Assembly (NCBI GenBank): GCA_946902875.1
Contig: OX336345.1
Location: 3,813,395 to 3,877,394 of the forward strand
DNA: 64,000 bases
Origin: Nematopogon swammerdamellus
Lineage: Eukaryota; Arthropoda; Insecta; Lepidoptera; Adelidae
Direction: 5' to 3'
Under the pieces are notes generated by a model, which saw nothing but the letters and a program-made list of their open reading frames with translations, had not been told where the DNA came from and searched no databases. Positions 42,619-52,865 of this stretch are shown piece after piece; within the stretch, counting starts at the first letter, position 1; each line of letters begins with the position of its first letter. The position numbers and the translations under genes were made by a program.

Positions 42619-43039
42619 TTTTTTAGGGTTCCGTATCCGGTACGGGACCCTATTACTAAGCCTACGGCGCGCCGCGCCGTCTGTCTTTCTGTCCGTCCGT
42701 CCGTCTGTCTGTCCGAGGGCTGTATCTCTTGAACCGTAATAGGTAGCCCGTTGAAATTTTCGTAAAATATGTTTTATTATGGCCGATATAACAACAAATA
42801 ATAAAAATAAGGAAAAGTAAATAAATCACGGGGGTTCCCGTAGAAGAAACCAAAAAAGTGTATGTGCGCGCGCCATCTACCGAATAGAGTGTGAAGCATT
42901 TTAACTAATCATGGCATTTAACTAATATGAAGCATTTCATAACACGCCATAGATGGCGTGAGTGGCGCTAACCATGACATGGCGATAAGGATAAGGAACC
43001 CTCGGTGCGCGAGTTCGACTCGCACTTGGCCGGTTTTTT
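42619..43039 (+). mobile_element. family D repeat, copy 4, most complete
   Basis: TTTTTTAGGGTTCCGTATCC start, CCGTCCGTCCGTCTGTCTGT, TCTTGAACCGTAATAGGTAG, ATTATGGCCGATATAACAAC, a GCCATAGATGGCGTGAGTGG part and the end CGAGTTCGACTCGCACTTGG then CCGG and T7. The end folds like a tRNA T-arm with a B-box-like GAGTTCGACTC and a following T run like a Pol III terminator. Confidence 0.88.
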
Positions 43040-44339
43040 TGACGTGATAACGTCTTATAAATTGATGAACACCGGCTGCACGCACGAAAAAGTGTCACGT
43101 TCCATCTGAGCCTGTGTGTGAAAGCGAGAGCGCGTAACAAGCGATAGAGAGGCACAATCGACCCAAGCGGCAGTGTTGCCAAACGTAAGGTAATTGCCGT
43201 ATCGTACGGTAATCGAGGCTAGAAATCGACAAATGTACGGCGTACGGCAGCGATAGGGGTGCCGTACGATAAAATACGGTAATTCTTATAGCTGTGTTTC
43301 TTTATGACGTTATCACGTAAAACTATCGTCCGTAAACCGACTTTACAGACAACCAATTTTTTTTTTTTGTAAATCTCGAACATAAATCTGCGGAAAAACA
43401 GACAGATAGATATACACCACATTTTTTTTTCTTCAGTTCCTTTGCTTGCCATACTGAAGGGGAGTCCTTGGGACAAAGCAGGACTCGGTGGCTGGAATTT
43501 TTAAAAGAGAATGGACTGTAATTAATGAATGAAATGCCAATGAGTTGAGTGTTCTGAATGACAATGAGGTGACTTTTCTGGATGAGATGCGACCGAACGA
43601 AAGAGGGCCACGTACCTGGTTCTCCGCGGGCGGGCGCAGGATGCGTGCGGGACAGCTCTTCACCAGGATCCTGGGCTCACACTCATGAAGACCGACACGC
43701 ACTTGATTACCCGTTGGGGAAGCGGTGATGACCGGCCCGACGGCGGCGGCGGTAGCAGCAGTGAAATCGAAAATCAAAATGTTCGAAAGAAATCGATGAA
43801 TGGGTAACGACCGAATGCTTGAATCACAATGCGCTGCCTCGTAAAAAAACCGTAGAAAACCGCGCCAACGGATTGCGGGTAGTCACCACTAATTCGTCGG
43901 TCGCAGAAAACTGGTTAAAAATTAGAAATATAAAGGCGGTGTGCACTACGTCTTTCTGAACACATACTAATAAATCAATATTTCCCTTTTTGTGTCACGC
44001 TCCGGTATGTATTTCATATTGCATTGCATTAATATGTACCACCTATTAGGCCAGGAAACTTCTAGCCGGAAAGCTCGAAAGCAGAAAGTTTGACTTCGGA
44101 ACCTTGTTCTGACTAGTTAGGAGGTAAACATACTAAAAGTCCCCACCACTGGGGGTTGCGCCCTAGGGGGGAGCACAAAGAAGGTCCCATTTTTCAGTTT
44201 TTCGCTTATATCTCGAAAACGGTGCATCATAGGAAAAACTGTTCAATTACGGAATAAGAGGCGATAAAATTCTCTACAACTTTGATGTATACACTTTTTA
44301 CCAATTCTCAATCGTTGTCGAGATATAAGGTCCGAAAAA
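43040..44339. other. mostly unique DNA
   Basis: 43090-43330 contains repeated TACGGTAAT/GTACGG words. No supported gene; ORFs at 43219-43777 on the minus strand lack domains. Confidence 0.4.
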
Positions 44340-44417
44340 AGGCCGATTTTATTTGCAAATAAAAGCAATGTATGACAAAAACAGATATTTGCTTTTATTT
44401 GTAAATAAAATCGGCCT
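44340..44417. repeat. inverted repeat, 28-bp arms
   Basis: AGGCCGATTTTATTTGCAAA plus TAAAAGCA (44340-44367) and its inverse at 44390-44417 differ at one position and enclose 22 bp. Confidence 0.92.
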
Positions 44418-44908
44418 CCTACATGCATACAGACAAACGTTCCCTTTTATATTATATAAAAAAATATAAAATTATTAATTCCTAGTGTTCTTTTGATTTT
44501 CTTGAGGTCGAGCGCGAACGTGAACACCGAACAAACAAACATTACCCAGTATAGCAGTTGCGATGAGTTTTTTTTCCATGGATTTGAAAATAGTTGGCTA
44601 AACGTAGCTGGCAGTGGGCTGCTGAGCGGATCGCGTTCCCCGCTTGACGTGTGCAGTGCACCCCGTCCCTGGGTCCTGCCTGCCCGAGCGATGCCGCACG
44701 CAGTTAAACCATAGTAGTTGAAACAGACTAGTTAACCGTCTTCATACAAGCGCGTCGATTTCGCACTCACACAAGCGCGCGCCAGCGCACGCTGTCCGTA
44801 CACAACCACTACTTACATTCTCACTTGCCTCGCTTGTAGTCAGTGATGGCCGCCCCGCACGCACTCGAATTTTTTTGTTTTGTTATTTTTCTATGGAAAC
44901 TGACTACC
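44418..44908. other. unique DNA
   Basis: Nothing recognised. GCGCGCCAGCGCACGC near 44776. Confidence 0.35.
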
Positions 44909-45599
44909 TCTCTCTCTCTCTCTCTCTCCCCCCCTCTCTCTCTCCCTCTCTCTCTTTCTCTATCGCTCTCTCTCTCTTTCTTTCTATCGTCAATTGTGTT
45001 AGTGTTGTGAGTTACGACAGCCCTGGTGCGTCGGAGCAGCGTAGGTAGTTCTTTAAAAAATCTGTTAAGTGCGAATTTTACTCGCGCACGGAGGTTTCCG
45101 TATCTATCCGCTATTATCCGCCTATCTTTTGTCTTTCAACAATGCAATGTATAAAAGCCTGTGGCGCCATCTATTATTCAATAGTGTGACTAATCGATTT
45201 TTCGGACGTCTGTTGTATGGGAGTCCCCCTTTTTTTTAACATTTTCTTGTTTTTCTTATTTGTTGTTATATCCGCCATAGTAACACATATTCTGTGAAAA
45301 TTTCAACGGGCTACCTATTACGGTTCGGACAGACGGACGGACGGGGATACGGAAACTTAAAAATGGTCTCCTGTTACCCTACTCGTCTCCTTTTACTATG
45401 GATAAACGATCCGCGTCAGGACGGATCAGGGCGAACGTTGCTCGCGAAAGCGCGCCCCGTAATGTATGCGGAGCCGGCAACAACGGTGGCGTAGACAATT
45501 TTACGCCCGCTTTGCTAATGTTTGCCGAGCGATTTGCTCGGAGCCTCGTCGGCCGGTACTGACACGATTGGCTAGTTCTCCCTCACTCTATCTCTCTTG

Positions 45600-45632
<33 letters not shown>

Positions 45633-45925
45633 TCTCTCTATCTCTATCTCTCTTTCTATCGTCAATTGTGTTAGTGTTGTGAGTTACGACAGCCCTGGTG
45701 CCTCGGAGCAGCGTAGGTAGTTATTTTAAAAACGGGCTCCAGTTACCCTACTCGTCTCCTTTTACTATGGTTAAACGATCCACGTCAGGGCGGATCAGGG
45801 CGAACGCTGCCCGCGTGCGCGCCCCGTAATGTATGCGGAGCCGGCAACAACGGTGGCGTAGACAATTTTACGCCCGCTTTGCTAATGTTTGCCGAACGAT
45901 TTGCCCCGAGCCCCGTCGGCCTCTT
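44909..45925 (+). repeat. segmental duplication with modules B-(D)-A-(CT)n-B-A
   Basis: Module B (GTCAATTGTGTTAGTGTTGT through GGAGCAGCGTAGGTAGTT) is at 44989-45051 and 45661-45721. Module A (CTCGTCTCCTTTTACTATGG through TTTGCTAATGTTTGCCG) is at 45382-45530 and 45751-45900. (CT)n tracts at 44909-44983 and 45589-45658 precede each B. A family D element separates B and A in the first unit but is absent from the second, so it inserted after the duplication or was lost from one copy. Confidence 0.9.
45054..45364 (-). mobile_element. family D repeat, copy 5, inside the segmental duplication
   Basis: AAGTGCGAATTTTACTCGCG at left is the degraded T-arm-like end. AAGCCTGTGGCGCCATCTAT, GTTGTTATATCCGCCATAG, TGAAAATTTCAACGGGCTAC and GGATACGGAAACTTAAAAAT follow in reverse family order. 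Confidence 0.88.
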
Positions 45926-46080
45926 TTATTTCTACCGGACGTCCTCCGCGCTGCTTTATGGCCGCGCTCCTCTTACAGCAGTCGATGGATGAACGCTGCA
46001 GCTCTGCGGACTCGCCTTCATGTTGATGGCACCGTACTAAATACTAGAGAAGCGCCAAAGCGAGATGAAACTTGTTACCT

Positions 46081-46452
46081 TATTTTAATGGAAACTGACA
46101 CGGATACATCACCTACGACATCCGTGATGTCAGCCCATAACATCGGATGAACTAGGTGCCATGTCAGTGCTTCCCTTCGGTCGTGCCGGCTACACTGAAC
46201 TGGACGGAAAACTTTTTACATAGCCGTTTCGACCGACGTTTCATTCAGTGCGGTGGTACCAACTCGGGCGGGTTAAACCCTACCACCTAGTAAGGTAAGA
46301 GGGAAGGGACCTACAGTTTTACGTGGAATCCGAACCACGGTCAGCCTCCAACGGTCGAGCGGTCACCCATCCAAGAACTGACCGCGCCCAGCGTTGCTTA
46401 ACAATCAATAGCAACAGTCGACTGTCTGCACCACTGAGCTATCGAGGCTGAC
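46081..46452 (-). mobile_element. family A SINE with the clearest tRNA/5S head, near full length
   Basis: On its own strand from 46452: GCCTCGATAGCTCAGTGGTG (A box), CAGACAGTCGACTG arm, then the 5S-like stretch at 46402-46359 reading GTTAAGCAACGCTGGGCGCG, GTCAGTTCTTGGATGGGTGA, CC, then GAGGCTGACCGTGGTTCGGA (B box). After that come the central GGTAGGGTTTAACCCGCCCG, the 3' end GTGATGTATCCGTGTCAGTT and a TTCCATTAAAATA tail. Box A-like TTAAGCA, the intermediate GGGCG and box C-like TTGGATGGGTGACC keep the order of the 5S internal promoter. Confidence 0.93.
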
Positions 46453-47617
46453 AATCGGCTAACAACCTGTCGGTAAAGAAATGTGCGTGCTTTCACAGCG
46501 AACGTCTCATGCTATGATGCGCTCATGCTCCTCACACGCGTACTTGCGGACATAAGACCATAAGGACAACCATATTATAACACAAGCACGAGTCATTGTG
46601 AAATGAGCGTATCAAATCAAACCATTATTTATTTTCAGGCACTTGACCCATACAAACATACAAGTTCAGCTAAATAATTTAAATAAAAACCAATCAATCA
46701 AATATCAACATCTATTAAGAAAAATAAAACCATAATGCCATCTAAAAACATTGTCATTGACTCAAAATAACAAATGTTACTTAATCGAAGGACTTAATTA
46801 AAATTTTATTAAATTATAAATAGATTCAAAATTCCAAATTTCGATTCAAAAATTATAAGCTCCTTTGGTCGATAACATGTCTTCTCGGGATTGAGGTATG
46901 AGAAAGGCTTAATCTAGTAATACAGATCAGTGTTTGAAGGTGAACCCGCTGGCTGCAGTGGGAAACGTTCTCAGTTTGCGCAACGCAGTTGGTTGGTGTC
47001 GAATGTATCTGATTAGAACACGTCAGAGACAACCCTGTCATTCCCCTATGTAGTCGTTAACTAGATCTAATTTTTTTCACATGTGCCCGTTTGATATCGC
47101 AATCACAGATCGTGATCAGCGCATTGTATCTACATATTTAAAGGGTTATTTATAGATTGGTCTCTGTTAAAATTTTGGGGTCTTTCAGGCCGGACCGGTT
47201 TGTATTGTTGTACCATCTTATCTCTCGATCGATCTTCGAGCGAACCCTTTAATGTATGCGCTGCAGTTTGTTCTACGATGCCTATTTAGAGTGTACATGC
47301 AGGCGGGTGGGGTTTGATCGTGTATATTTAAAATGTCGAAGTGGAAGCAGTTGTGAGGGAGTAGTTTTGTTCGCACAGGCGCCGCCGCCACCGAACACAT
47401 ATCCGCCGCGGATCGTGGCGGGTCAAGTTAGTGTCGGACAGATGTTCCTGACGACGAATTCGCCTGATCTGCAATAAAGCGTTAGCAGTTGACGGTTAGC
47501 TCTGACGAGAGTTGTAAATTAGTATGTAGTGGCATAATTTAAACAGACTCATTTTACTATGTTAATGGTTTGTGGTATGGTTTTCATGTTCATCTTGGAA
47601 ATTACACGAATTAATTT
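46453..47617. other. unique DNA, AT-rich then mixed
   Basis: No supported gene. ORFs at 46853-47477 overlap on both strands without domains. Confidence 0.35.
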
Positions 47618-47860
47618 CCCTTTCCTTGCCTCTTACTAGGCGGTAGGCTCAAATTGTAGCCGACTGGGTTGATACCACCGTACTGGATGTAAGATGGCCG
47701 CACAGCAGCCTCGGTTGTGTTCTCCTCTAGTCCAGTATAGCCAGCAATCCAGGGAAGTCTCCGGTATGGCACCGACCTTCTCGGAGGTGATATTGGCTGA
47801 TCGGAGCATGTACTTCGGCCCCTCAGACTAAGCCACCCATACCGGGTTACATAAAAAAAA
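47618..47860 (+). mobile_element. family B SINE, copy 2, head missing
   Basis: TTCCTTGCCTCTTACTAGGC, ATACCACCGTACTGGATGTA then AGATGGCCG, TGTGTTCTCCTCTAGTCCAG, GAGGTGATATTGGCTGATCG, ACCCATACCGGGTTACAT and A8. The order matches 17990-18246, but no tRNA-like head precedes it. Confidence 0.8.
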
Positions 47861-48238
47861 GTGTCTTGATTCTTTCAATGCCCTGTTAAACTGCTTTTAC
47901 AGCATCGTCAGACATTTTCAGTTCGCAAAATTGTTGTCTTAAAAGCATAAACCGTGTGCGATCTAGTTGTTCTTCCGCGCAGCTAGTGCTGATATGTAGG
48001 TAGTCTCCCGTGATAGTTTACTCCACAGTTCTCGGCGAGTCGAGGTAGGGTAGGGGTGTGTGTTTCTCTCCGCTGCGCCGCCGCTCCCGCGGCTATAAAA
48101 TAAGCAGTTTTACAAGTGAGCAAGTTTCCAACTTATGTGCCGCCCGCCTCCACCTGATGGGTGGATGGGATGTCGCTTTGTGACGCTGTCTGCATCGCGG
48201 CGGCGACCGAGCCTCGTGTACCGATCGGGTGCCGGGAC
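47861..48238. other. unique DNA
   Basis: Nothing recognised. GC-rich from 48060. Confidence 0.35.
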
Positions 48239-48593
48239 GCATATTTCCAAAGTCTAGTATGCGAGTTGCTCTGATTGGCGGAGAGACGAGTCTGGCTTCG
48301 CCTCCGGCACCCCCAGCGAACCTACTGAATCCGATATTCGTTTGGTCGCATATGTACTTTGGTGGCTCAATGGTAGAATGTAGGGTTTTTATTTTTTCGA
48401 TCTGGGCCATGGGTTCGTGTCTGTTTTGCCAAAATTTGTTTTGTTTTACTTTTTTTTAAGCAATATTAGGGTGTTAAAATTAGGTTATGGTTATTTTTTT
48501 TTATAACCACCTAATAAAACTTTATTTCCGGAAATTGCCGAAGTTGAGAACGACCAATCAGAGCAACTTGCATACTAGACTTTGGAAATATGC
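48239..48593. repeat. long inverted repeat (40-bp arms) with a tRNA-like insert
   Basis: GCATATTTCCAAAGTCTAGT plus ATGCGAGTTGCTCTGATTGG (48239-48278) and its inverse at 48554-48593 differ at one base. Between them, TTTGGTGGCTCAATGGTAGA then ATG at about 48359 looks like a glycine-tRNA 5' part with an A box, and CCATGGGTTCGTGTC near 48408 is a weak B box. Either a MITE with long ends or a foldback element carrying a tRNA-derived relic. Confidence 0.65.
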
Positions 48594-49479
48594 TGCCGGG
48601 ACGCTCGAGCGAGTGCACTGTTTGCTTAGCGCCATCCCGAGTCAAAGTACACGGTGGCGGCGCCCGCGTGGCTTTAGCCGTTCGCTGTGTTTGCACACGA
48701 AACGCCGAAATGAACAAGGGAAAACGCTGCGGTTTTGCCGCTCTTTGCTTCATTTTCACCCTAAACGACGACTACAACAAGCTTTTGATTCAAATCAACG
48801 ATTACATTTACACAATCTCGTCACGCTCGTTATAATATCTCCATTTCTGTAAACATAAATGTGATTTCGTTCAATGTAAACAATGAGTTTCCGCATTCAA
48901 AGCCGTTCCCAAGAGGACTCGACATTATTATTCCCAACGCAGTCTGAATTGAAAACAGAATAAAAGTCCGACCTCTTCATCTAGTCGGAGGTAAGGAATT
49001 AGAAGAGATTTATATTCGTGTAGCGAGCAGACGACAACAATTATTTTATCAGGCTACGGGACGGCCGGACGATTGTTCCCCAATTTTGTGAACACCTCGA
49101 CAATGCAGCAGTAATTTGTTTGCTCCTCTCAGACCTGATTGTGTTGTGTGCTCCGGCGTGGCAGTGGGAAAATGCGACGCGTAGAGCAACCTTTGCTTAG
49201 GGCTGCTCTGTTTGTAAATTTTGAGACAATCTGATAATTTAGAACTTCGTTGGACTTCGATTTTCGTTATTTGTAAGGCAATGATTTTGAAGGAAGCAAG
49301 AAAGAAAGAAATAAAAATGTAAATTCATATGAATTTGGAATTGTTTCTTTGAACACTATTGTTGTTTCTGCTCCCGTTCTTTGGTTTGTTCTGTACGCCT
49401 TTTATTCACAGAACCGGAAAAATTATTTCCTTCTAAGTACAGCCTTGGATTTTTTAAAAAAGGTGCGTGAAAAGGCTAC
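48594..49479. other. unique DNA
   Basis: ORFs at 48487-48852 on both strands overlap and lack domains. No repeat match. Confidence 0.35.
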
Positions 49480-49605
49480 TGTCAGGCCGGCATGGCATTC
49501 GCAATCCCCGTGCATCACACAGAATGTCATAGACATTGTTAGACAACTACTTGTAGGTGAAACGAAGCCATACCTCGCGCTATTCATAAAAAAAAATTAT
49601 ATTGG
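49480..49605 (+). mobile_element. family I short repeat, copy 3
   Basis: GTCAGGCCGGCATGGCATTC, GTGCATCACACAGAATGTCA, GACATTGTTAGACAACTACT, TGTAGGTGAAACGAAGCC and CGCGCTATTCATA then A9. Aligns with 33962-34086 (-) along its length. Confidence 0.75.
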
Positions 49606-49882
49606 TAAGCAAATATAAAATAATACAAAAATATCAGGAGACAACTTTGTCAACCCTGACGAACTGAATAGTGAATAGACAAAATCCGAACAATACAGTG
49701 ACGGTATTAGGCAACATGTGCGTACAGTGTTCACTTACTATACTACACCCATCGAGATAAAGACTACGCGGTGACCACTTCACGTAATGTCACCTAACTT
49801 TTCGAAAGCTGTGACAAATACCTAGGACACATGAAATATGTTCATTACATTTTTATCTAGATTATAGTTTGTATATAAATGA
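49606..49882. other. AT-rich DNA
   Basis: No recognised feature; probably lies 3' of the minus-strand relic. Confidence 0.35.
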
Positions 49883-50330
49883 TGCTTTATTAATACTTTA
49901 TTGAACACCAATTTATACAAAGAATATAAATCTTAAATATCAGAAAGAACTTAACTAAAACAACATAAAACAAAACTTATCTATCTAACAAAATAAAACT
50001 AAACATGAACCTATAAACAAACAAAAAATCTTCTAGTTCAGCCCAGGCAACCATAGTCCCTAGGACGCTTATAGCGTTCTCTCTTTGAATTTCTAGGCCT
50101 ATGCGGCAAACAAATTGGTTTCATATCATAAACATTTTTTTTTACAAATTCCTTTAGATGAGAAGTCGTCATGCAGAACTATCTTTCTGCCACACACACT
50201 GTTGAGCATAAACATTGCCTTGATCTACGCCCATGCATACCCACGTTACATTTCCATAGACCTTTCAACTTTAATAGTGGTATTAATTTCTGGTTTTGTT
50301 AATTGGGCTACTGCTCTTTTTGCCTTTGTT
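49883..50330 (-). pseudogene. decayed minus-strand coding relic with a polyA-signal 3' end
   Basis: From about 50330 down, one minus frame reads KPEINTTIKVERSMEM, then RGYAWA and IKAMFMLNSVCGRKIVLHDD, with stops after MEM and WA. After the A9 run at about 50134-50142 the neighbouring frame continues YDMKPICLPHRPRNSKRERY and KRPRDYGCLG to a stop near 50039. Two AATAAA signals follow on the minus strand (about 49888-49905). A frame that resumes across stops and an indel looks like a dead gene or transposon ORF. I do not recognise the family. Confidence 0.4.
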
Positions 50331-51402
50331 ATAAACCCCACACTTATCTATGCGAGTAGCGGCTTATTTTAAATGATAAATGGGCTCCAAATTGATTTGA
50401 ATAACAAGCGGGCAGATGCTCTTAATCCTTTTCATTTTGTTCAACGCATGCGCTGCCCCCTGTCGGAAATATCACTTGAGTTCTGTACGGAGGGGAGTCT
50501 CAGCAGGTACGACTCCTATTACACGACTTATAAATCCATTCTCATCAACTCAATCAGTGCATTCGAACCGCGAACTTGTGATATGAAGTATGCTTTATTA
50601 ATTCGGAGCTCGAGAGCATCTTTTCGTCGTCGTTTTGTTTGTTGTCTGAACATTTCTTTCGCGGCCGAGAGGCAGTTAAGTGTCTGTCAGTCATGCTCGT
50701 GAGGTCCGTGCTGTTTGATTTAGCTTTATTTCGTTTCGAATGGTGTCTTTAAATATTTCAACGAAAATTAGTTTAACGCTTTGGATAAGATTTGTAGGTG
50801 TTGATGTTATGTATTTTTTTGTTTCGGGTCTCTTAGCTGCATTTCTGATCGATGGCATATGTAAATTTCATCAAATCTCCAGAAACAAAGTTATGCGTCG
50901 AGCTATGCGGTCTGCGCCCGGCCGCCATTAGAGTGAGGGGCAGAGGGAGGGCGGAGGGGAAGGGGGGGGGGGGGGGCGTGTCGGCGTCGCGCGCCGTTTG
51001 ATCGTCTCGTTAGGAAGCGGCCGAGTGAAAAATCCGACAACATTAATCACGCCGATACTGAAACATAATTTCGAACGGTCGAAAACATTTACATACATAA
51101 TTTATACGGGAGAGTTTCCGACCCGACACTCGTCCGAGGAGACTCCGCCCGCGCGCGCTTCTGTTTACTTTGTTGCCTCGCGTGGGACCCCGCCGCCGCC
51201 GCCGCCGCGACCTTTATCATTTTATACATCAGCCCGATAAAAAACTTTGGGCGGACAATGATCGAAAGGCGATGTTCGCGAAAAAATATTGCAGACATTG
51301 CGTCGATTTACCCGCCAGGGTCTCAACTTCAGAGGTTAAAGACCTGACAGTATTTTGAATAATTATTTTGCTAGGTAAATCGATTAGAGACAACGGTGCT
51401 AA
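50331..51402. other. unique DNA with GC-rich block and G15 run
   Basis: G15 at 50962-50976 within a CpG-rich patch (50925-51220, including (CCG)n near 51190). No supported gene. It resembles the GC-rich patches at 35 and 58 kb. Confidence 0.4.
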
Positions 51403-52183
51403 CTTTGGACTTATAGAATGGAATACCAACCAAATATTTTAATTAATAATATTCCAGTTGAGCTAGTGCGATCTGCAAGGAATCTAGGACTCATAATGGA
51501 TGGGAGACTTCGGTTTGAAGAACACATACAAAAGAAAATAAGGAACTGTTACTTTAGACTGAAGGTCCTATATGACATAAGGGAGTACTTAACAGTGGAA
51601 GTTAGGAGGGTACTGGTGGAGGCATTAGTTCTATCACTAATGAACTACTGTGATACGGTGTATGGGCCTTGTCTGCTCGCTCGCACTGAGCGAGCAGTGC
51701 AGAGATTACAGAACTCATGTCTCCGCTACTGCTATGACATACCTAGGCGAGCACATGTTACCCCTATATACAATGAAAATTCAATATTAAAAATGAAACC
51801 ACGTAGGATTCTACATTTTCAATGTATGATGCATAAAATTATAAAAAATGAAAAACCTGAGTACTTATTCAAAAAGTTAACATGGACGCGAAATACACAC
51901 ACACATGACACGAGAGCAGAAGGCTTCGTACTACAAATTCCGTGTCACCGTTCTGCAGCATTCAGAGGCAGCTTCAAATACGCAGCATCCAAATGTTGGA
52001 ACAACATCCCGCCACCCATTAGAGCAATGGCAGGTCTCCCAACATTTAAATTTGCATGCAGGAAGATGCTCCTGAATCTGCAGAGAGATGGCAAATTTTA
52101 AAGAAAAGAAATATTTACCAGGTAGACACACTGAAAAGGACCCTCTCGCAAACACACACACACACGCACTCGCACACGCACCC

Positions 52184-52234
<51 letters not shown>

Positions 52235-52399
52235 GCAACGGCTGAAAAACAGCGCCAGGAAAGGACTGTCCTGCCCTGGCACACGCTGAGCCGATTGGCC
52301 AATTTTGCATAAATTAAGAATTGTATATAAAATGTAAATAGGTTAAGTTAGTTATTATGCAAAATAAACGTTTATCTTATCTTATCTTATCTTATCTTA
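51403..52399 (+). mobile_element. LINE 1 of 3: non-LTR retrotransposon 3' end with (TTATC)n tail
   Basis: The 5'-truncated ORF (to 52101) reads ARNLGLIMDGRLRFEEHI, a motif after the reverse transcriptase palm. Then come SLMNYCDTVYGP, RLQNSCLRYCYDIPRRAHVT and FKYAASKCWNNIPPPIRAM, the typical C-terminal tail of CR1/Jockey-type LINE ORF2. The catalytic part is missing. The 3'UTR holds a (CA)n run, and the element ends CAAAATAAACGTTTATCTTA and more TTATC units. Open from about 51403; no in-frame stop inside. Confidence 0.85.
52157..52232 (+). repeat. (CA)n microsatellite in the LINE 3'UTR
   Basis: Nearly pure CA with a few CG/CT changes at the left. Confidence 0.97.
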
Positions 52400-52439
52400 G
52401 AAGGTGCTTTGGACGCGCTAGGAACGGAACCAGAAGAGG

Positions 52440-52529
52440 AAGAAGATAATGAATATTATAACGGGGATATATATCTACGGGATATATATCCCCAGGGATA
52501 TATATCTAATACGGGGATATATATGGGAC
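52440..52529 (+). repeat. short GGGATATATATC repeats at a LINE junction
   Basis: GGGATATATATC(T/C) or its inverse occurs four times in about 70 bp (52463-52522), giving small palindromes between LINE 1 and LINE 2. Confidence 0.8.
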
Positions 52530-52865
52530 GCACACTGCACACCGCTGTTCAAAAGTCTTAAATTTCTGACAATGTACGACATCTATGTGCAAAGAGCAGC
52601 TTTGTATATAAAAAATAATCCTGGAGAGCATAAGTGCTATGATCATAATTATCCAACCAGGCACAAGGACACTATCATACAAAAAAATCACAATACAGAG
52701 AAATTTAAAAAATGTTTGGTATTTAATAGTATAAATATTTTCAATAAATTGCCAAAAGAGTTACGAGAGAACAATGAGGACATAAATAAATTTAAATTAC
52801 AGCTGAATACCTGGCTACAAGGAAAAACATTTTATGATTTAAATTATTTCAATATTACTATATAG
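52530..52865 (+). pseudogene. LINE 2 of 3: C-terminal ORF2 fragment
   Basis: The frame gives TPLFKSLKFLTMYDIYVQ, YPTRHKDTII, KKCLVFNSINIFNKLPKELR and INKFKLQLNTWLQGKTFYDL to a stop near 52863. This LFK.L.ILT...YIQ / LFNKLP / F...L..WL layout is the C-terminal tail of many arthropod LINE ORF2 proteins. No reverse transcriptase core and no 3'UTR; it is cut off where LINE 3 starts. Confidence 0.7.
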
